Assembly: GCA_035653295.1 (NCBI GenBank)
Contig: DASRCB010000115.1
Coordinates: 1 to 7,922 of the forward strand
Direction of reading: 5' to 3'
Length of the DNA stretch: 7,922 nt
DNA from: DASRCB01 sp035653295
Lineage (GTDB): Bacteria; Acidobacteriota; Terriglobia; Bryobacterales; Bryobacteraceae
The stretch's first letter is position 1. Each line of letters opens with the position of its first letter. Positions 1 through 5,671 of the stretch are shown here, in pieces. Both the position numbers and the translations under genes were made by a program. Under the pieces are notes generated by a model. That model saw only the letters and a program-made list of their open reading frames with translations, had not been told where the DNA came from and ran no database searches.

Positions 1-65
1 CGTGCTGCCAGCGCAGGCAGACACGCAATCGCCAGTCCCGCCATCACGACCGTTAGCTTATTCAC
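1..65 (-). CDS. Exported protein of unknown function, N-terminal fragment
   Basis: The minus strand from a GTG at 65 reads V-N-K-L-T-V-V-M-A-G-L-A-I-A-C-L-P-A-L-A-A-R and runs off the window edge. This is a typical Sec signal peptide: one Lys near the start, a hydrophobic core, and a small-residue exit (A-L-A-A). A Cys follows L-A-I-A, so a lipoprotein signal is also possible. A GGGGTGA ribosome-site candidate (minus strand, 72-78) lies 6 bases before the GTG and supports this start. An internal ATG eight codons in is the alternative. Only about 21 residues are visible, so the mature protein and its role cannot be named. It is divergent from the Clp_N/DinB gene. Confidence 0.6.
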   Translation of the reverse strand, partial: MNKLTVVMAGLAIACLPALAA

Positions 66-114
66 TCGCACTCACCCCGCAGATCTGACGAGCAGCGCTG
101 CAGCTTTGTTTCGG

Positions 115-123
115 TGCTATACT
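115..123 (+). promoter_or_regulatory. Extended -10 promoter element for the Clp_N/DinB gene
   Basis: TGCTATACT matches an extended -10 (TGn plus TATACT, 5 of 6 to TATAAT). No -35 hexamer is visible at the usual distance, as is common for extended -10 promoters. Transcription would begin near 130, only about 11 bases before the ATG at 141. That would rule out the upstream in-frame GTG at 114 as the start. Confidence 0.5.
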
Positions 124-140
124 CCGTCCGCCGGCCCAGC

Positions 141-1088
141 ATGTTCGAGCGTTACACAGAGACCGCCCGCCGCGTGATCTTCTTTGCCCGGTATGAGGCG
201 AGCAACACCGGCTCTCGTTACATCGAGTGCCCTCACCTGGTGCTCGGGATGCTGCGGGAGGACACACCCCTGCGCCGGCAACTGGATGAGAACCAGCGAA
301 ACGTTCTGCGCGAGAGCATCGTTGCGCGGTTTCCGCGCGGCGAGCCGGTATCCACCTCGGTCGACATGCCGCTCGACCAGCGCGCCAAAACCGCGCTGGC
401 TTATGCTGCCGAGGAATCGCAACGGCTCGAGGACACGTACATTGGGCCTGAGCACATCCTGCTCGGCATACTGCGCGCTGATGCGGCGATGTCTGAACTG
501 CTTTCCGGATTCACCTCGACATGGATTGTCGAAAGCAGGAGCCGGGGTCCATTTGGCCCCGATGAACACGAGCATGAGATTCCGTTCGATTCAGCGCAAG
601 ACGTGCCGGAAGAAGACCGGGAGCCAATCGCCCCCGCGCTGCGCGCTCAGATCGAGCGTCTGACCGATCTGATGGATAACGCCCTGCGCTGGCTCGACCG
701 CTCCGCTCTGGCCGGTGACGAGACGTTGAAACGCCGGCCGTGGACCCGCAAGCAGGCCATTGGACATCTTATCGACTGGGCAACAGCGCACCACCAGATC
801 TTCGCGCGCGCGCTCACGGAGCCGAGCGTCTCCGTGCCCGCGCTTCCCGAGGAGGGTTGGGTCGAAGCGGAGGGTTACAACACGCTGCCCTGGGAGCGCG
901 TGGTCCGCCTCTGGCTGGCGCTCAACGGGCTGATCGTGCATGTGCTGGTGCGGATCCCTCAGGAGAAGCTCACGGTTGCCTGCCGCATCGGAGTCGCGCT
1001 GCCGCAGCCGCTGTCGAAAATAGTTGAGTCCTATATTGATCGCTGCGACGACATACTCGGCCAGATGCTGCTGCATCCCGGCAAGTAG
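141..1088 (+). CDS. Clp N-terminal domain protein fused to a DinB-like domain
   Basis: This 315-residue protein has two parts. Residues 1-130 are a double Clp N-domain, the substrate/adaptor-binding module of ClpA/ClpC. It opens M-F-E-R-Y-T-E-T-A-R-R-V and has two repeats around C-P-H-L-V-L-G-M-L-R (30-39) and P-E-H-I-L-L-G-I-L-R (103-112). No AAA ATPase follows. An acidic, proline-containing linker (about 137-165) leads to a DinB-superfamily four-helix domain (about 166-312). That domain shows G-H-L-I-D (208-212), H217/H218, Y246-N, W251, N262 and H267, then C-R-I-G (281-284). The last helix, where relatives carry the third metal-ligand His, reads S-Y-I-D-R-C-D-D and has none. The ATG at 141 was chosen over GTG 114 because it gives the canonical Clp_N start and lies downstream of the -10 element. 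There is no clear Shine-Dalgarno. Biochemical role unknown; adaptor or stress protein is a guess. Confidence 0.85.
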   Translation: MFERYTETARRVIFFARYEASNTGSRYIECPHLVLGMLREDTPLRRQLDENQRNVLRESIVARFPRGEPVSTSVDMPLDQRAKTALAYAAEESQRLEDTYIGPEHILLGILRADAAMSELLSGFTSTWIVESRSRGPFGPDEHEHEIPFDSAQDVPEEDREPIAPALRAQIERLTDLMDNALRWLDRSALAGDETLKRRPWTRKQAIGHLIDWATAHHQIFARALTEPSVSVPALPEEGWVEAEGYNTLPWERVVRLWLALNGLIVHVLVRIPQEKLTVACRIGVALPQPLSKIVESYIDRCDDILGQMLLHPGK

Positions 1089-1091
1089 CGC

Positions 1092-1745
1092 TTATTCGAA
1101 CTGGCGGCGAAACTCGGCAAACTGCGCCCGCAGTGACGCGAGCTCTTCACGAAGACGGCCGACTTCCGTCTCCAGCTCCGTGATGCGATCGCCGCGCGGA
1201 ACATCCGCCTGCTCAGCCGCCCCTGCTGTCGCGGCCTGCGGCTCGCCGGACAGCAGCTGTGCATAACGCGCCTCCTTCTCGCCGGGCTGCCGCGCCATAC
1301 GAAGCACGAGCGGATCGGGCTCGTGCTCCATCAGCCGCTGGAGAATGGTTTCCACCTGCTCGAGATCATCGAAGCGGTGCATGCGCTCGCTTCGATTGCG
1401 AAGCTCACCAACCGTCTGCGGGCCGCGCAGCATCAATTCGCACAGGATCGCCAGTTCGCGCCTGCCGAAGTTGAACTTCTCCCCGAAGCGATGGGCATGT
1501 TTGGGCACGCGACTGCCCGAGCCGGTGATGCGCACGGCAAGGCCTTTGGCGCGGAGCAACTCCAGCGCGTCCTCGACAGTGTCGTCATCATACGCGACCA
1601 CGGGATCGCGATTCGATTTCTGGTTGCAGGCGTTCACCAGCGCGTTCAGCGAAAGCGGGTAATACTCCGGCGTGGTGATCTCTTTTTCGATGAGCGCGCC
1701 AAGCACACGCGCCTCCACGGGAGAAAGCAACGGTTCCGATGCCAT
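1092..1745 (-). CDS. yceH: YceH family (DUF480/UPF0502) winged-helix protein
   Basis: The 217-residue product matches E. coli YceH (about 215 residues) from end to end. L-S-P-V-E-A-R-V-L-G-A-L-I-E-K (7-21), T-T-P-E-Y-Y-P-L-S-L-N (24-34) and A-C-N-Q-K-S-N-R-D-P-V (39-49) form the first winged-helix domain. The second (about 92-165) has L-R-G-P-Q-T-V-G-E-L-R (106-116), then R-M-H-R-F-D-D and M-A-R-Q-P-G-E-K-E-A-R-Y. After an Ala-rich linker, residues 186-217 form a heptad-like Leu/Glu/Arg coiled coil, probably for self-association. The fold suggests DNA binding, but the cellular role of YceH is poorly defined. No Shine-Dalgarno precedes the ATG. Its TAA is only three bases from the TAG of the convergent Clp_N/DinB gene. 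Confidence 0.93.
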   Translation of the reverse strand: MASEPLLSPVEARVLGALIEKEITTPEYYPLSLNALVNACNQKSNRDPVVAYDDDTVEDALELLRAKGLAVRITGSGSRVPKHAHRFGEKFNFGRRELAILCELMLRGPQTVGELRNRSERMHRFDDLEQVETILQRLMEHEPDPLVLRMARQPGEKEARYAQLLSGEPQAATAGAAEQADVPRGDRITELETEVGRLREELASLRAQFAEFRRQFE

Positions 1746-1757
1746 GGATTAGTACCC

Positions 1758-1763
1758 AGTTTA
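1758..1763 (-). promoter_or_regulatory. Possible -10 element for yceH
   Basis: The minus strand reads TAAACT here, 12 bases before the yceH ATG. It would give a leader of about five bases. No -35 match was found, and the assignment rests on the same spacing seen before other genes in the window. Confidence 0.25.
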
Positions 1764-1797
1764 GTTGCAACCGGGGCCGCAGCGTTTGCTGTCGATA

Positions 1798-1803
1798 TAT
1801 ATT
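1798..1803 (+). promoter_or_regulatory. Possible -10 element for the membrane protein gene
   Basis: TATATT sits in an AT-rich island (TATATATT, 1796-1803) inside GC-rich sequence, 30 bases before the ATG at 1834. It is 5 of 6 to the sigma-70 -10 consensus. No convincing -35 is present. The 88-base gap (1746-1833) separates this gene from divergent yceH. Confidence 0.35.
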
Positions 1804-1833
1804 GGACTGGCGCCGGATTAGTCCTGTAACGGC

Positions 1834-2871
1834 ATGCGAAGACTACTGCAGTGGTGGAGCGATCTGACCTCGGTCCTGACCGACCCCCAGGTTCTGATCG
1901 GCGTGACCGTCGCGGGGGGCATTCTGGCGATGATCGCGCTGGCCGCCTACTCGGTCTGGCGCTGGAGGCTGGAGAAGGCGTTTATCGATCTGGAGATCCG
2001 TGACGTGCTGGCCCGGGTGGACCACTACGCCACGGCCATTCCCGACACCGACGCTTCCGCCGGCGCGGATCGCCGGCGCGAGTACCTGCAAAATGTTCTC
2101 CAGCGCTGGTTGCGCCTCCAGTATCAGATCTGGACTGATTTCCAGATTTACCTCGCCCTGCGCGCGACCGGCGGCATTCAACCCGCAACCAGCCGCTGCG
2201 CCGGCGAGCTCGCCGTGGGTTTTCGGGAAATGCTGGTGGCATTGTGGGGTAATCCGGACAAAACGCTGCTTTCGGCGGTTGTGAACAACGCCCTGGCCAC
2301 CGCCTTCGGGATGCGGCCGGCCGCGCCCCACCGGGCGCCGGTCGCGGATACCGGCCAACCCGCCGCCGACCCCCACGTGCAGATGATCGCGCGCCTGTAC
2401 GATCCGTGGGCCATGGAAGACGCGCTTCTGGCCGAGTTGCCCGCACGCGGAACGCAGTGGCTTCATGGTGTGCTGCGCAGGCTGGAATGGCAGAACGCGC
2501 ACGCCCGGCTTGCCGCCGGGGAGGCGTCGAACACCCTGGTGCTGGAGATGGTGTGCTGGATTCTGCATGAGGAGCAGGCTGGTCCGGCGCCGCTTCCGCG
2601 GGAGGTGCTCGATATTTATGAGGTCCGCCCGCAGTTGCTTCCGCACCTGCCGGACTTCCTCCGCGACGGGGCCATCGAAACGGTGCAGCGTCAGGGAACG
2701 AAGCAGCTCACAGTCCGCTTCCGCAATGTGATGATGCCCCACGGCACGCGCTTCGAAGGATCGGTGGGACTGCCAGCGCCGCTGCGGGCGGACGGGCGAT
2801 TGTGGCGGTCCAGCCGCATCGAGTTCGATGTGGTGCACGGCAAGGGCGCGCTCGTTTTCGTAAATCGCTGA
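1834..2871 (+). CDS. Single-span membrane protein of unknown function
   Basis: I do not recognise this 345-residue protein. A short N-terminal segment with two Trp residues precedes one transmembrane helix at about residues 19-41 (V-L-I-G-V-T-V-A-G-G-I-L-A-M-I-A-L). A basic stretch W-R-W-R-L-E-K follows, which predicts the rest lies in the cytoplasm. A mainly helical region (about 45-160) has R-R-R-E-Y-L-Q-N-V-L-Q-R-W-L-R-L near 80-95. A Pro/Ala-rich linker (161-180) leads to a second helical region (about 181-245). The C-terminal 90 residues look more beta-like. It has no catalytic motif I can name. No Shine-Dalgarno is visible before the ATG. Balanced composition and the clear membrane helix make this frame the coding one, rather than the long antisense frame opposite it. 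It ends one base before the convergent response regulator. Confidence 0.75.
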   Translation: MRRLLQWWSDLTSVLTDPQVLIGVTVAGGILAMIALAAYSVWRWRLEKAFIDLEIRDVLARVDHYATAIPDTDASAGADRRREYLQNVLQRWLRLQYQIWTDFQIYLALRATGGIQPATSRCAGELAVGFREMLVALWGNPDKTLLSAVVNNALATAFGMRPAAPHRAPVADTGQPAADPHVQMIARLYDPWAMEDALLAELPARGTQWLHGVLRRLEWQNAHARLAAGEASNTLVLEMVCWILHEEQAGPAPLPREVLDIYEVRPQLLPHLPDFLRDGAIETVQRQGTKQLTVRFRNVMMPHGTRFEGSVGLPAPLRADGRLWRSSRIEFDVVHGKGALVFVNR

Positions 2872-2872
2872 T

Positions 2873-3325
2873 TCAGTTCCGTTGGCCTGGAAGCAGCGCC
2901 TTGTGCAGCCAGAATTCCTGGATCGAACGCACGGCCTCGAAGAACTGATCGAGTTCCACCGGCTTGGCGACGTAGCAGTTGGCGTTCAGGCTGTACGCTC
3001 GGACGATGTCCTGATCGGCTGTGGACGTGGTCATGACCACGATGGGAATACGCCGCAGGTCGGGGTCGGCCTTGACTTCGGTGAGCACTTCGCGGCCGCT
3101 TTTCTTGGGCAGATTGAGGTCCAGCAGGATGAGATCCGGCCGCGGCGCATCGCGGAATTTTCCGCGCCGATAAAGGAAATCGACAGCGTCGGCCCCGTCG
3201 CGAACCACATTCAGGTTCACCCGTACCCTGCCTTCCTTCAGCGCCTCTTCGGTGAGTCGCACGTCTCCGGGATTGTCCTCCACCAGCAGGAGATCGATCG
3301 GTCTTTGCTCGTTTTGCTCGCGCAT
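2873..3325 (-). CDS. Single-domain response regulator, Rcp1-like
   Basis: The 150-residue protein is a lone receiver domain with no output domain. The acidic pocket is V-E-D-N-P-G-D (15-21). The phosphoacceptor is Asp69 in L-L-D-L-N-L-P-K-K-S-G. The switch Thr is in M-T-T-S (98-101), and the conserved Lys is K121 in A-K-P-V-E-L. The spacing D69 to T99 to K121 equals that of CheY. E-D-N-P-G-D near the start, N-C-Y-V-A-K-P and the C-terminal Q-E-F-W-L match the Rcp1 type that receives phosphate from phytochrome and other sensor histidine kinases. No kinase gene lies in the window, so its partner is elsewhere. A weak GGGGA site (minus strand, 3330-3334) is four bases before the ATG. Its own promoter candidate lies upstream, so it need not depend on the flavin reductase gene. 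Confidence 0.93.
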   Translation of the reverse strand: MREQNEQRPIDLLLVEDNPGDVRLTEEALKEGRVRVNLNVVRDGADAVDFLYRRGKFRDAPRPDLILLDLNLPKKSGREVLTEVKADPDLRRIPIVVMTTSTADQDIVRAYSLNANCYVAKPVELDQFFEAVRSIQEFWLHKALLPGQRN

Positions 3326-3352
3326 CAGGTCCCCGCGTTACGGTTAGCACGA

Positions 3353-3381
3353 ATAGTACCAGGCGCTCTCGCCATTGTCTT
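3353..3381 (-). promoter_or_regulatory. Sigma-70-like promoter for the response regulator
   Basis: The minus strand has -10 TACTAT (3353-3358) and -35 AAGACA (3376-3381) with a 17-base spacer. Expected transcription start is near 3346, giving a leader of about 20 bases before the ATG at 3325. The -10 is 4 of 6 and the -35 is 4 of 6 to consensus. A perfect palindrome abuts the -35. Confidence 0.5.
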
Positions 3382-3393
3382 GACAGGCCTGTC
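3382..3393. promoter_or_regulatory. 12-base perfect palindrome, operator candidate
   Basis: GACAGGCCTGTC is its own reverse complement. It lies immediately upstream of the -35 of the response regulator promoter, in the gap after the flavin reductase gene. The position suits an activator or repressor dimer. It may also be chance, since GC-rich 12-mers of this sort do occur. Confidence 0.3.
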
Positions 3394-3415
3394 CGCCAGG
3401 AGCCGTTCGTAAGTT

Positions 3416-3895
3416 TTACTTAACCCAACTGTAAGATCGATTAAAGTACACGAGTGCGGCGCCGTCCCGAGCGCCGGCGCCGGCCACTTCACCGATGAAG
3501 ATGGTATGGTCTCCGGCTTCGATGGCGTCCTCCGTGCGGCACTCCATCCAGCCCAGCGCGCCGGGAATCAGCGGGCTGCCGTTGGGCGCCGCATACCACT
3601 CGATGCCATCGAAGCGGTTATCGGTCCTTTCGGCAAACGCGTTCGCCAGCGGCTGCTGTTCGGGGGTCAGAAAGTTCACCGAAAAGAAGGGGCTGGCGCG
3701 GAATACCGGGAGAATCTGGCACAGATCTCCAATGCAGATCAGGATCAGCGGCGGCGAAAGGGAAACTGACGTGAACGAGTTCACAGTCAAACCGTGCGGG
3801 GCGCCGTCGGGAGCGCGAACGGCGGCAATGGCCACGCCGGTGGCGAACCGAGCGCAGACCTGCCGAAACGTTTCCGAATCGATTCCCGAAGACAT
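3416..3895 (-). CDS. Flavin reductase-like, FMN-binding split-barrel protein
   Basis: The 159-residue product belongs to the flavin reductase/HpaC-type FMN split-barrel family. These enzymes use NAD(P)H to reduce free flavin, often for a partner monooxygenase. Visible landmarks are R-F-A-T-G-V (16-21), H-G-L-T-V-N-S-F-T-S-V-S-L-S-P-P-L (34-50, FMN-phosphate region), F-F-S-V-N-F-L (70-76), E-A-G-D-H-T-I-F-I-G-E-V (126-137) and the closing L-V-Y-F-N-R-S-Y. The ATG at 3895 matches the family start and has GGAAGG just upstream. The in-frame ATG at 3937 would add 14 residues of low-quality sequence and overlaps the HU promoter -10, so it is less likely. No monooxygenase is next to it, so its electron acceptor is unknown. 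Confidence 0.88.
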   Translation of the reverse strand: MSSGIDSETFRQVCARFATGVAIAAVRAPDGAPHGLTVNSFTSVSLSPPLILICIGDLCQILPVFRASPFFSVNFLTPEQQPLANAFAERTDNRFDGIEWYAAPNGSPLIPGALGWMECRTEDAIEAGDHTIFIGEVAGAGARDGAALVYFNRSYSWVK

Positions 3896-3907
3896 CGCCT
3901 TCCGCTC

Positions 3908-3937
3908 TTGACAACGACGTAACCCCAATCCTATCAT
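3908..3937 (+). promoter_or_regulatory. Sigma-70 promoter for HU
   Basis: A perfect -35 TTGACA (3908-3913) and -10 TATCAT (3932-3937, 5 of 6) are separated by 18 bases. Transcription should start near 3944, giving a leader of about 89 bases before the HU start. This is the best promoter match in the window, fitting a highly expressed gene. Its -35 lies only about 13 bases upstream of the divergent flavin reductase start, so the two genes may share or compete for polymerase access. Confidence 0.7.
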
Positions 3938-4017
3938 GAGTTTTGCCGTGCTCTTCAGGGATCGGGCAGATACCGAGCCTGACGGGTGCCCGAACAGCGC
4001 GCCGGAGCGGGTGCATC

Positions 4018-4025
4018 AGGAGGAG
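4018..4025 (+). promoter_or_regulatory. Strong ribosome binding site that sets the HU start
   Basis: AGGAGGAG lies seven bases before TTG 4033. It is the only near-consensus Shine-Dalgarno in the window. It decides in favour of the TTG start over the upstream in-frame ATG at 3943. Confidence 0.85.
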
Positions 4026-4032
4026 CTTTCTT

Positions 4033-4302
4033 TTGATCAAGCTGGATATTATCAACGAAGTCGTAAACAAAACCGGCATCACCAAAACCAAAGCCGAGAT
4101 GGCTGTCGAAACCGTTTTCGAGAGCATGAAGAAGGCTCTTGCCAATGGCGAACGGATTGAGTTGCGCGGATTCGGGATCTTCAACGTGAGGCCGCGTAAA
4201 ACAGGGATTGGACGCAACCCGCGCACCGGCGCGGAAGTCGCCATCCCGCCCGGCAAAGCAGTGCGCTTCAAACCCGGCAAGGAGCTGCAGACGTTACAAT
4301 AA
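4033..4302 (+). CDS. hup: HU/IHF-family DNA-binding protein
   Basis: The 89-residue protein is a typical bacterial HU (family length about 90). It is a small dimeric nucleoid protein that bends DNA. The N-terminal helical pair reads I-K-L-D-I-I-N-E-V-V-N-K-T-G-I-T-K-T-K-A (2-21). The signature G-E-R-I-E-L-R-G-F-G-I-F (39-50) is followed by the DNA-embracing beta-arm. The arm tip G-R-N-P-R-T-G (60-66) carries the intercalating proline P63. The end V-R-F-K-P-G-K-E-L is standard. Translation starts at TTG, supported by the AGGAGGAG site. An upstream ATG at 3943 would add 30 residues with no family match. The separate TTGACA/TATCAT promoter and long leader suit strong regulated expression. The M50 protease gene follows after 12 bases. 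HU versus IHF-like specificity cannot be settled by eye. Confidence 0.95.
   Translation: MIKLDIINEVVNKTGITKTKAEMAVETVFESMKKALANGERIELRGFGIFNVRPRKTGIGRNPRTGAEVAIPPGKAVRFKPGKELQTLQ
4295..4300 (+). promoter_or_regulatory. Possible internal -10 element for the M50 protease gene
   Basis: TACAAT (5 of 6 to consensus) spans the last codons of HU, 14 bases before the GTG of the protease gene. It would give a leader of about eight bases and uncouple the protease from HU. No good -35 is seen, and the element is also constrained by HU coding. Confidence 0.35.
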
Positions 4303-4314
4303 AACTGCAGTCCT

Positions 4315-5256
4315 GTGTCAACGTCGCCCTCGATTCGCCTGCCAGGTGAGCCGTTCTACATCGCCCGCGCGGCGCCAGCGCGGCGGGTGTGGGTTCACGT
4401 CCTGCTGCTGGCGCTGACGTTCTTCAGCACCACCGTCGTCGGCGCAGGGTTGCAGATCGCCTTCGCCGCGGGCCGGACGCCGCGGTTCGAGGATCAGTAC
4501 GAAATCTACGTCCATCTTTTCTCATCGCCCGGCGTGCTTTTGCTGGGCCTGCCCTTCTCGCTGACCCTGCTCACGATTCTGCTGGCTCATGAGATGGGGC
4601 ACTACCTCGCCTGCCGGCACTATGGGATCGACGCCACTCTGCCGTACTTCCTCCCCGCGCCGACTCTGATCGGGACTTTCGGGGCGTTCATCCGGATCAA
4701 GTCGCCGATCTATTCCCGGCGGCAGCTTTTCGACGTGGGAGTGGCCGGACCGATCGCGGGGTTCGTGACGCTGCTCCCGGTCCTGGCAATCGGGATCGGG
4801 CTTTCGCACGTGCAGCGAGGGATCGGCGACCAGGGCGAGTTCGTCTTTGGGACGCCGCTGCTGCTGCGATTCGCCGAGCTGCTGGCCTTTCCGCGCGTGG
4901 AGGCGGCCGATATCGCCCTGCATCCGCTCGCCCGGGCCGCGTGGTTCGGCTTGCTGGCGACCGCGCTGAACCTGCTGCCGATTGGACAGCTGGACGGCGG
5001 TCATATCCTGTACGCGATCGCGGGCGCGTGGCACAAACCGCTGTCGCGCTTCTTCGCGCTGGTCCTGGCGGTGATCGCGCCCTTCACCTGGTGGACATGG
5101 CTGGGCTGGGCCGGTGTGCTGTTCTTTTTCGGCATGCGCCACCCCACCATCTGCGATGACTCGCCGCTGGGGCTGACGCGCGGGCGCCTGGCCATCGCGG
5201 CCGTGGTGATGCTGGTCCTGTCGTTTACGCTGGTTCCAGTCCGCGCGGGTTTCTGA
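4315..5256 (+). CDS. Site-2 protease family (M50) intramembrane metalloprotease, EGY-like
   Basis: The 313-residue membrane protein carries the M50 zinc site: H-E-M-G-H (92-96) in one membrane helix, with E93 as catalytic acid/base. The third ligand is D227 in N-L-L-P-I-G-Q-L-D-G-G-H (219-230). F-G-A-F-I-R-I-K-S-P-I (122-132) and F-D-V-G-V-A-G-P-I-A-G-F (139-150) resemble the EGY branch known from plant chloroplasts and cyanobacteria. About six or seven hydrophobic segments are visible (roughly 27-50, 72-92, 143-165, 205-222, 245-273, 290-308), and there is no PDZ domain. Such proteases cut membrane proteins within or near the bilayer; the substrate here is unknown. The start is GTG with no real Shine-Dalgarno and no ATG before the active site. 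It may be co-transcribed with HU. Its TGA touches the stop of the convergent gene. Confidence 0.92.
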   Translation: MSTSPSIRLPGEPFYIARAAPARRVWVHVLLLALTFFSTTVVGAGLQIAFAAGRTPRFEDQYEIYVHLFSSPGVLLLGLPFSLTLLTILLAHEMGHYLACRHYGIDATLPYFLPAPTLIGTFGAFIRIKSPIYSRRQLFDVGVAGPIAGFVTLLPVLAIGIGLSHVQRGIGDQGEFVFGTPLLLRFAELLAFPRVEAADIALHPLARAAWFGLLATALNLLPIGQLDGGHILYAIAGAWHKPLSRFFALVLAVIAPFTWWTWLGWAGVLFFFGMRHPTICDDSPLGLTRGRLAIAAVVMLVLSFTLVPVRAGF

Positions 5257-5637
5257 TCAACTGGCTGAAAGCTGTGCCGCTTTGGCGGCCTGACCAAGGA
5301 TCTGCTCGGCGCGCTGCCAGTCGGCGGGGGCGTTCCCGTCCCGGCGTCCGCCGGCTTCCCACAGCAGCCTGGCCGTTTCGCGGACGTGCGCTTCACGGTT
5401 CTGCAGGGAGTCGCCCGCACTGAAATCGCGAGCCAGCGCAGGCTGGATCAACTGGGCGAGGGCGTTGCGCGTGCGGATGTACTGGGTCCGCGCCGTCTCC
5501 ATCTCCAGAACGGCGGCGTCCACCTCGGCGGCATCAGGGTTCGGGCAGGCAACGAGTTGCTGGACCCGGCGCACGGTTGCGGAGTAGCGCTCGAAAGCGT
5601 CCCGGTAATCGCGGCTGAGATCGTGGTGCGGGTTCAT
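5257..5637 (-). CDS. Small DUF2934-like protein
   Basis: This 126-residue soluble protein has no signal peptide or membrane segment. Residues 8-66 look like two long helices rich in Arg, Glu and Ala (for example R-D-Y-R-D-A-F-E-R-Y and M-E-T-A-R-T-Q-Y-I-R-T-R), possibly a coiled-coil hairpin. The C-terminal part, H-V-R-E-T-A-R-L-L-W-E-A-G-G-R (84-98) then D-W-Q-R-A-E-Q-I-L (106-114), follows the DUF2934 pattern (I-R-E-R-A-Y-E-x-W-E-x-x-G-x-P, then W-x-x-A-E-x-E-L). That short domain has no known function. I chose ATG 5637 because the 25 residues before it in frame look like non-coding sequence and a -10-like hexamer lies directly upstream of it. No Shine-Dalgarno is present. The stop codon abuts that of the M50 gene with no base between. 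Confidence 0.7.
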   Translation of the reverse strand: MNPHHDLSRDYRDAFERYSATVRRVQQLVACPNPDAAEVDAAVLEMETARTQYIRTRNALAQLIQPALARDFSAGDSLQNREAHVRETARLLWEAGGRRDGNAPADWQRAEQILGQAAKAAQLSAS

Positions 5638-5646
5638 AGAGGTTAG

Positions 5647-5652
5647 ATGATA
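5647..5652 (-). promoter_or_regulatory. Possible -10 element for the DUF2934-like gene
   Basis: The minus strand reads TATCAT, nine bases before the ATG at 5637. This is the same hexamer as the HU -10. It would leave a leader of only about three bases. No -35 match is seen. Confidence 0.4.
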
Positions 5653-5671
5653 GCGCAGCGCGTGGAGGTTC

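Noticed and set aside
1746..1822. Direct 8-base repeat GGATTAGT at 1746-1753 and 1815-1822
   Set aside because: It is short, and its two copies have different positions relative to their genes, so chance is the simplest explanation.
1843..2838. A 331-codon open frame on the minus strand opposite the membrane protein gene
   Set aside because: Its translation is dominated by Arg, His, Gln and Gly, with no domain or helix pattern. The plus-strand frame has a clear membrane helix and balanced composition. Long antisense frames are expected in GC-rich DNA.
3380..3385. Perfect TTGACA on the plus strand
   Set aside because: No -10 match lies 16-18 bases downstream and the genes that follow are on the minus strand. 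It partly overlaps the palindrome and the response regulator -35.
3943..4032. Upstream ATG extension of HU (30 extra residues)
   Set aside because: The extension has no HU family match and the near-consensus ribosome site points to TTG 4033. The inferred transcription start falls at this ATG.
4522..5142. A 206-codon minus-strand frame opposite the M50 protease
   Set aside because: It is Gln/Arg/Glu-rich low-complexity translation that mirrors the hydrophobic codons of the protease. The protease has intact catalytic motifs.
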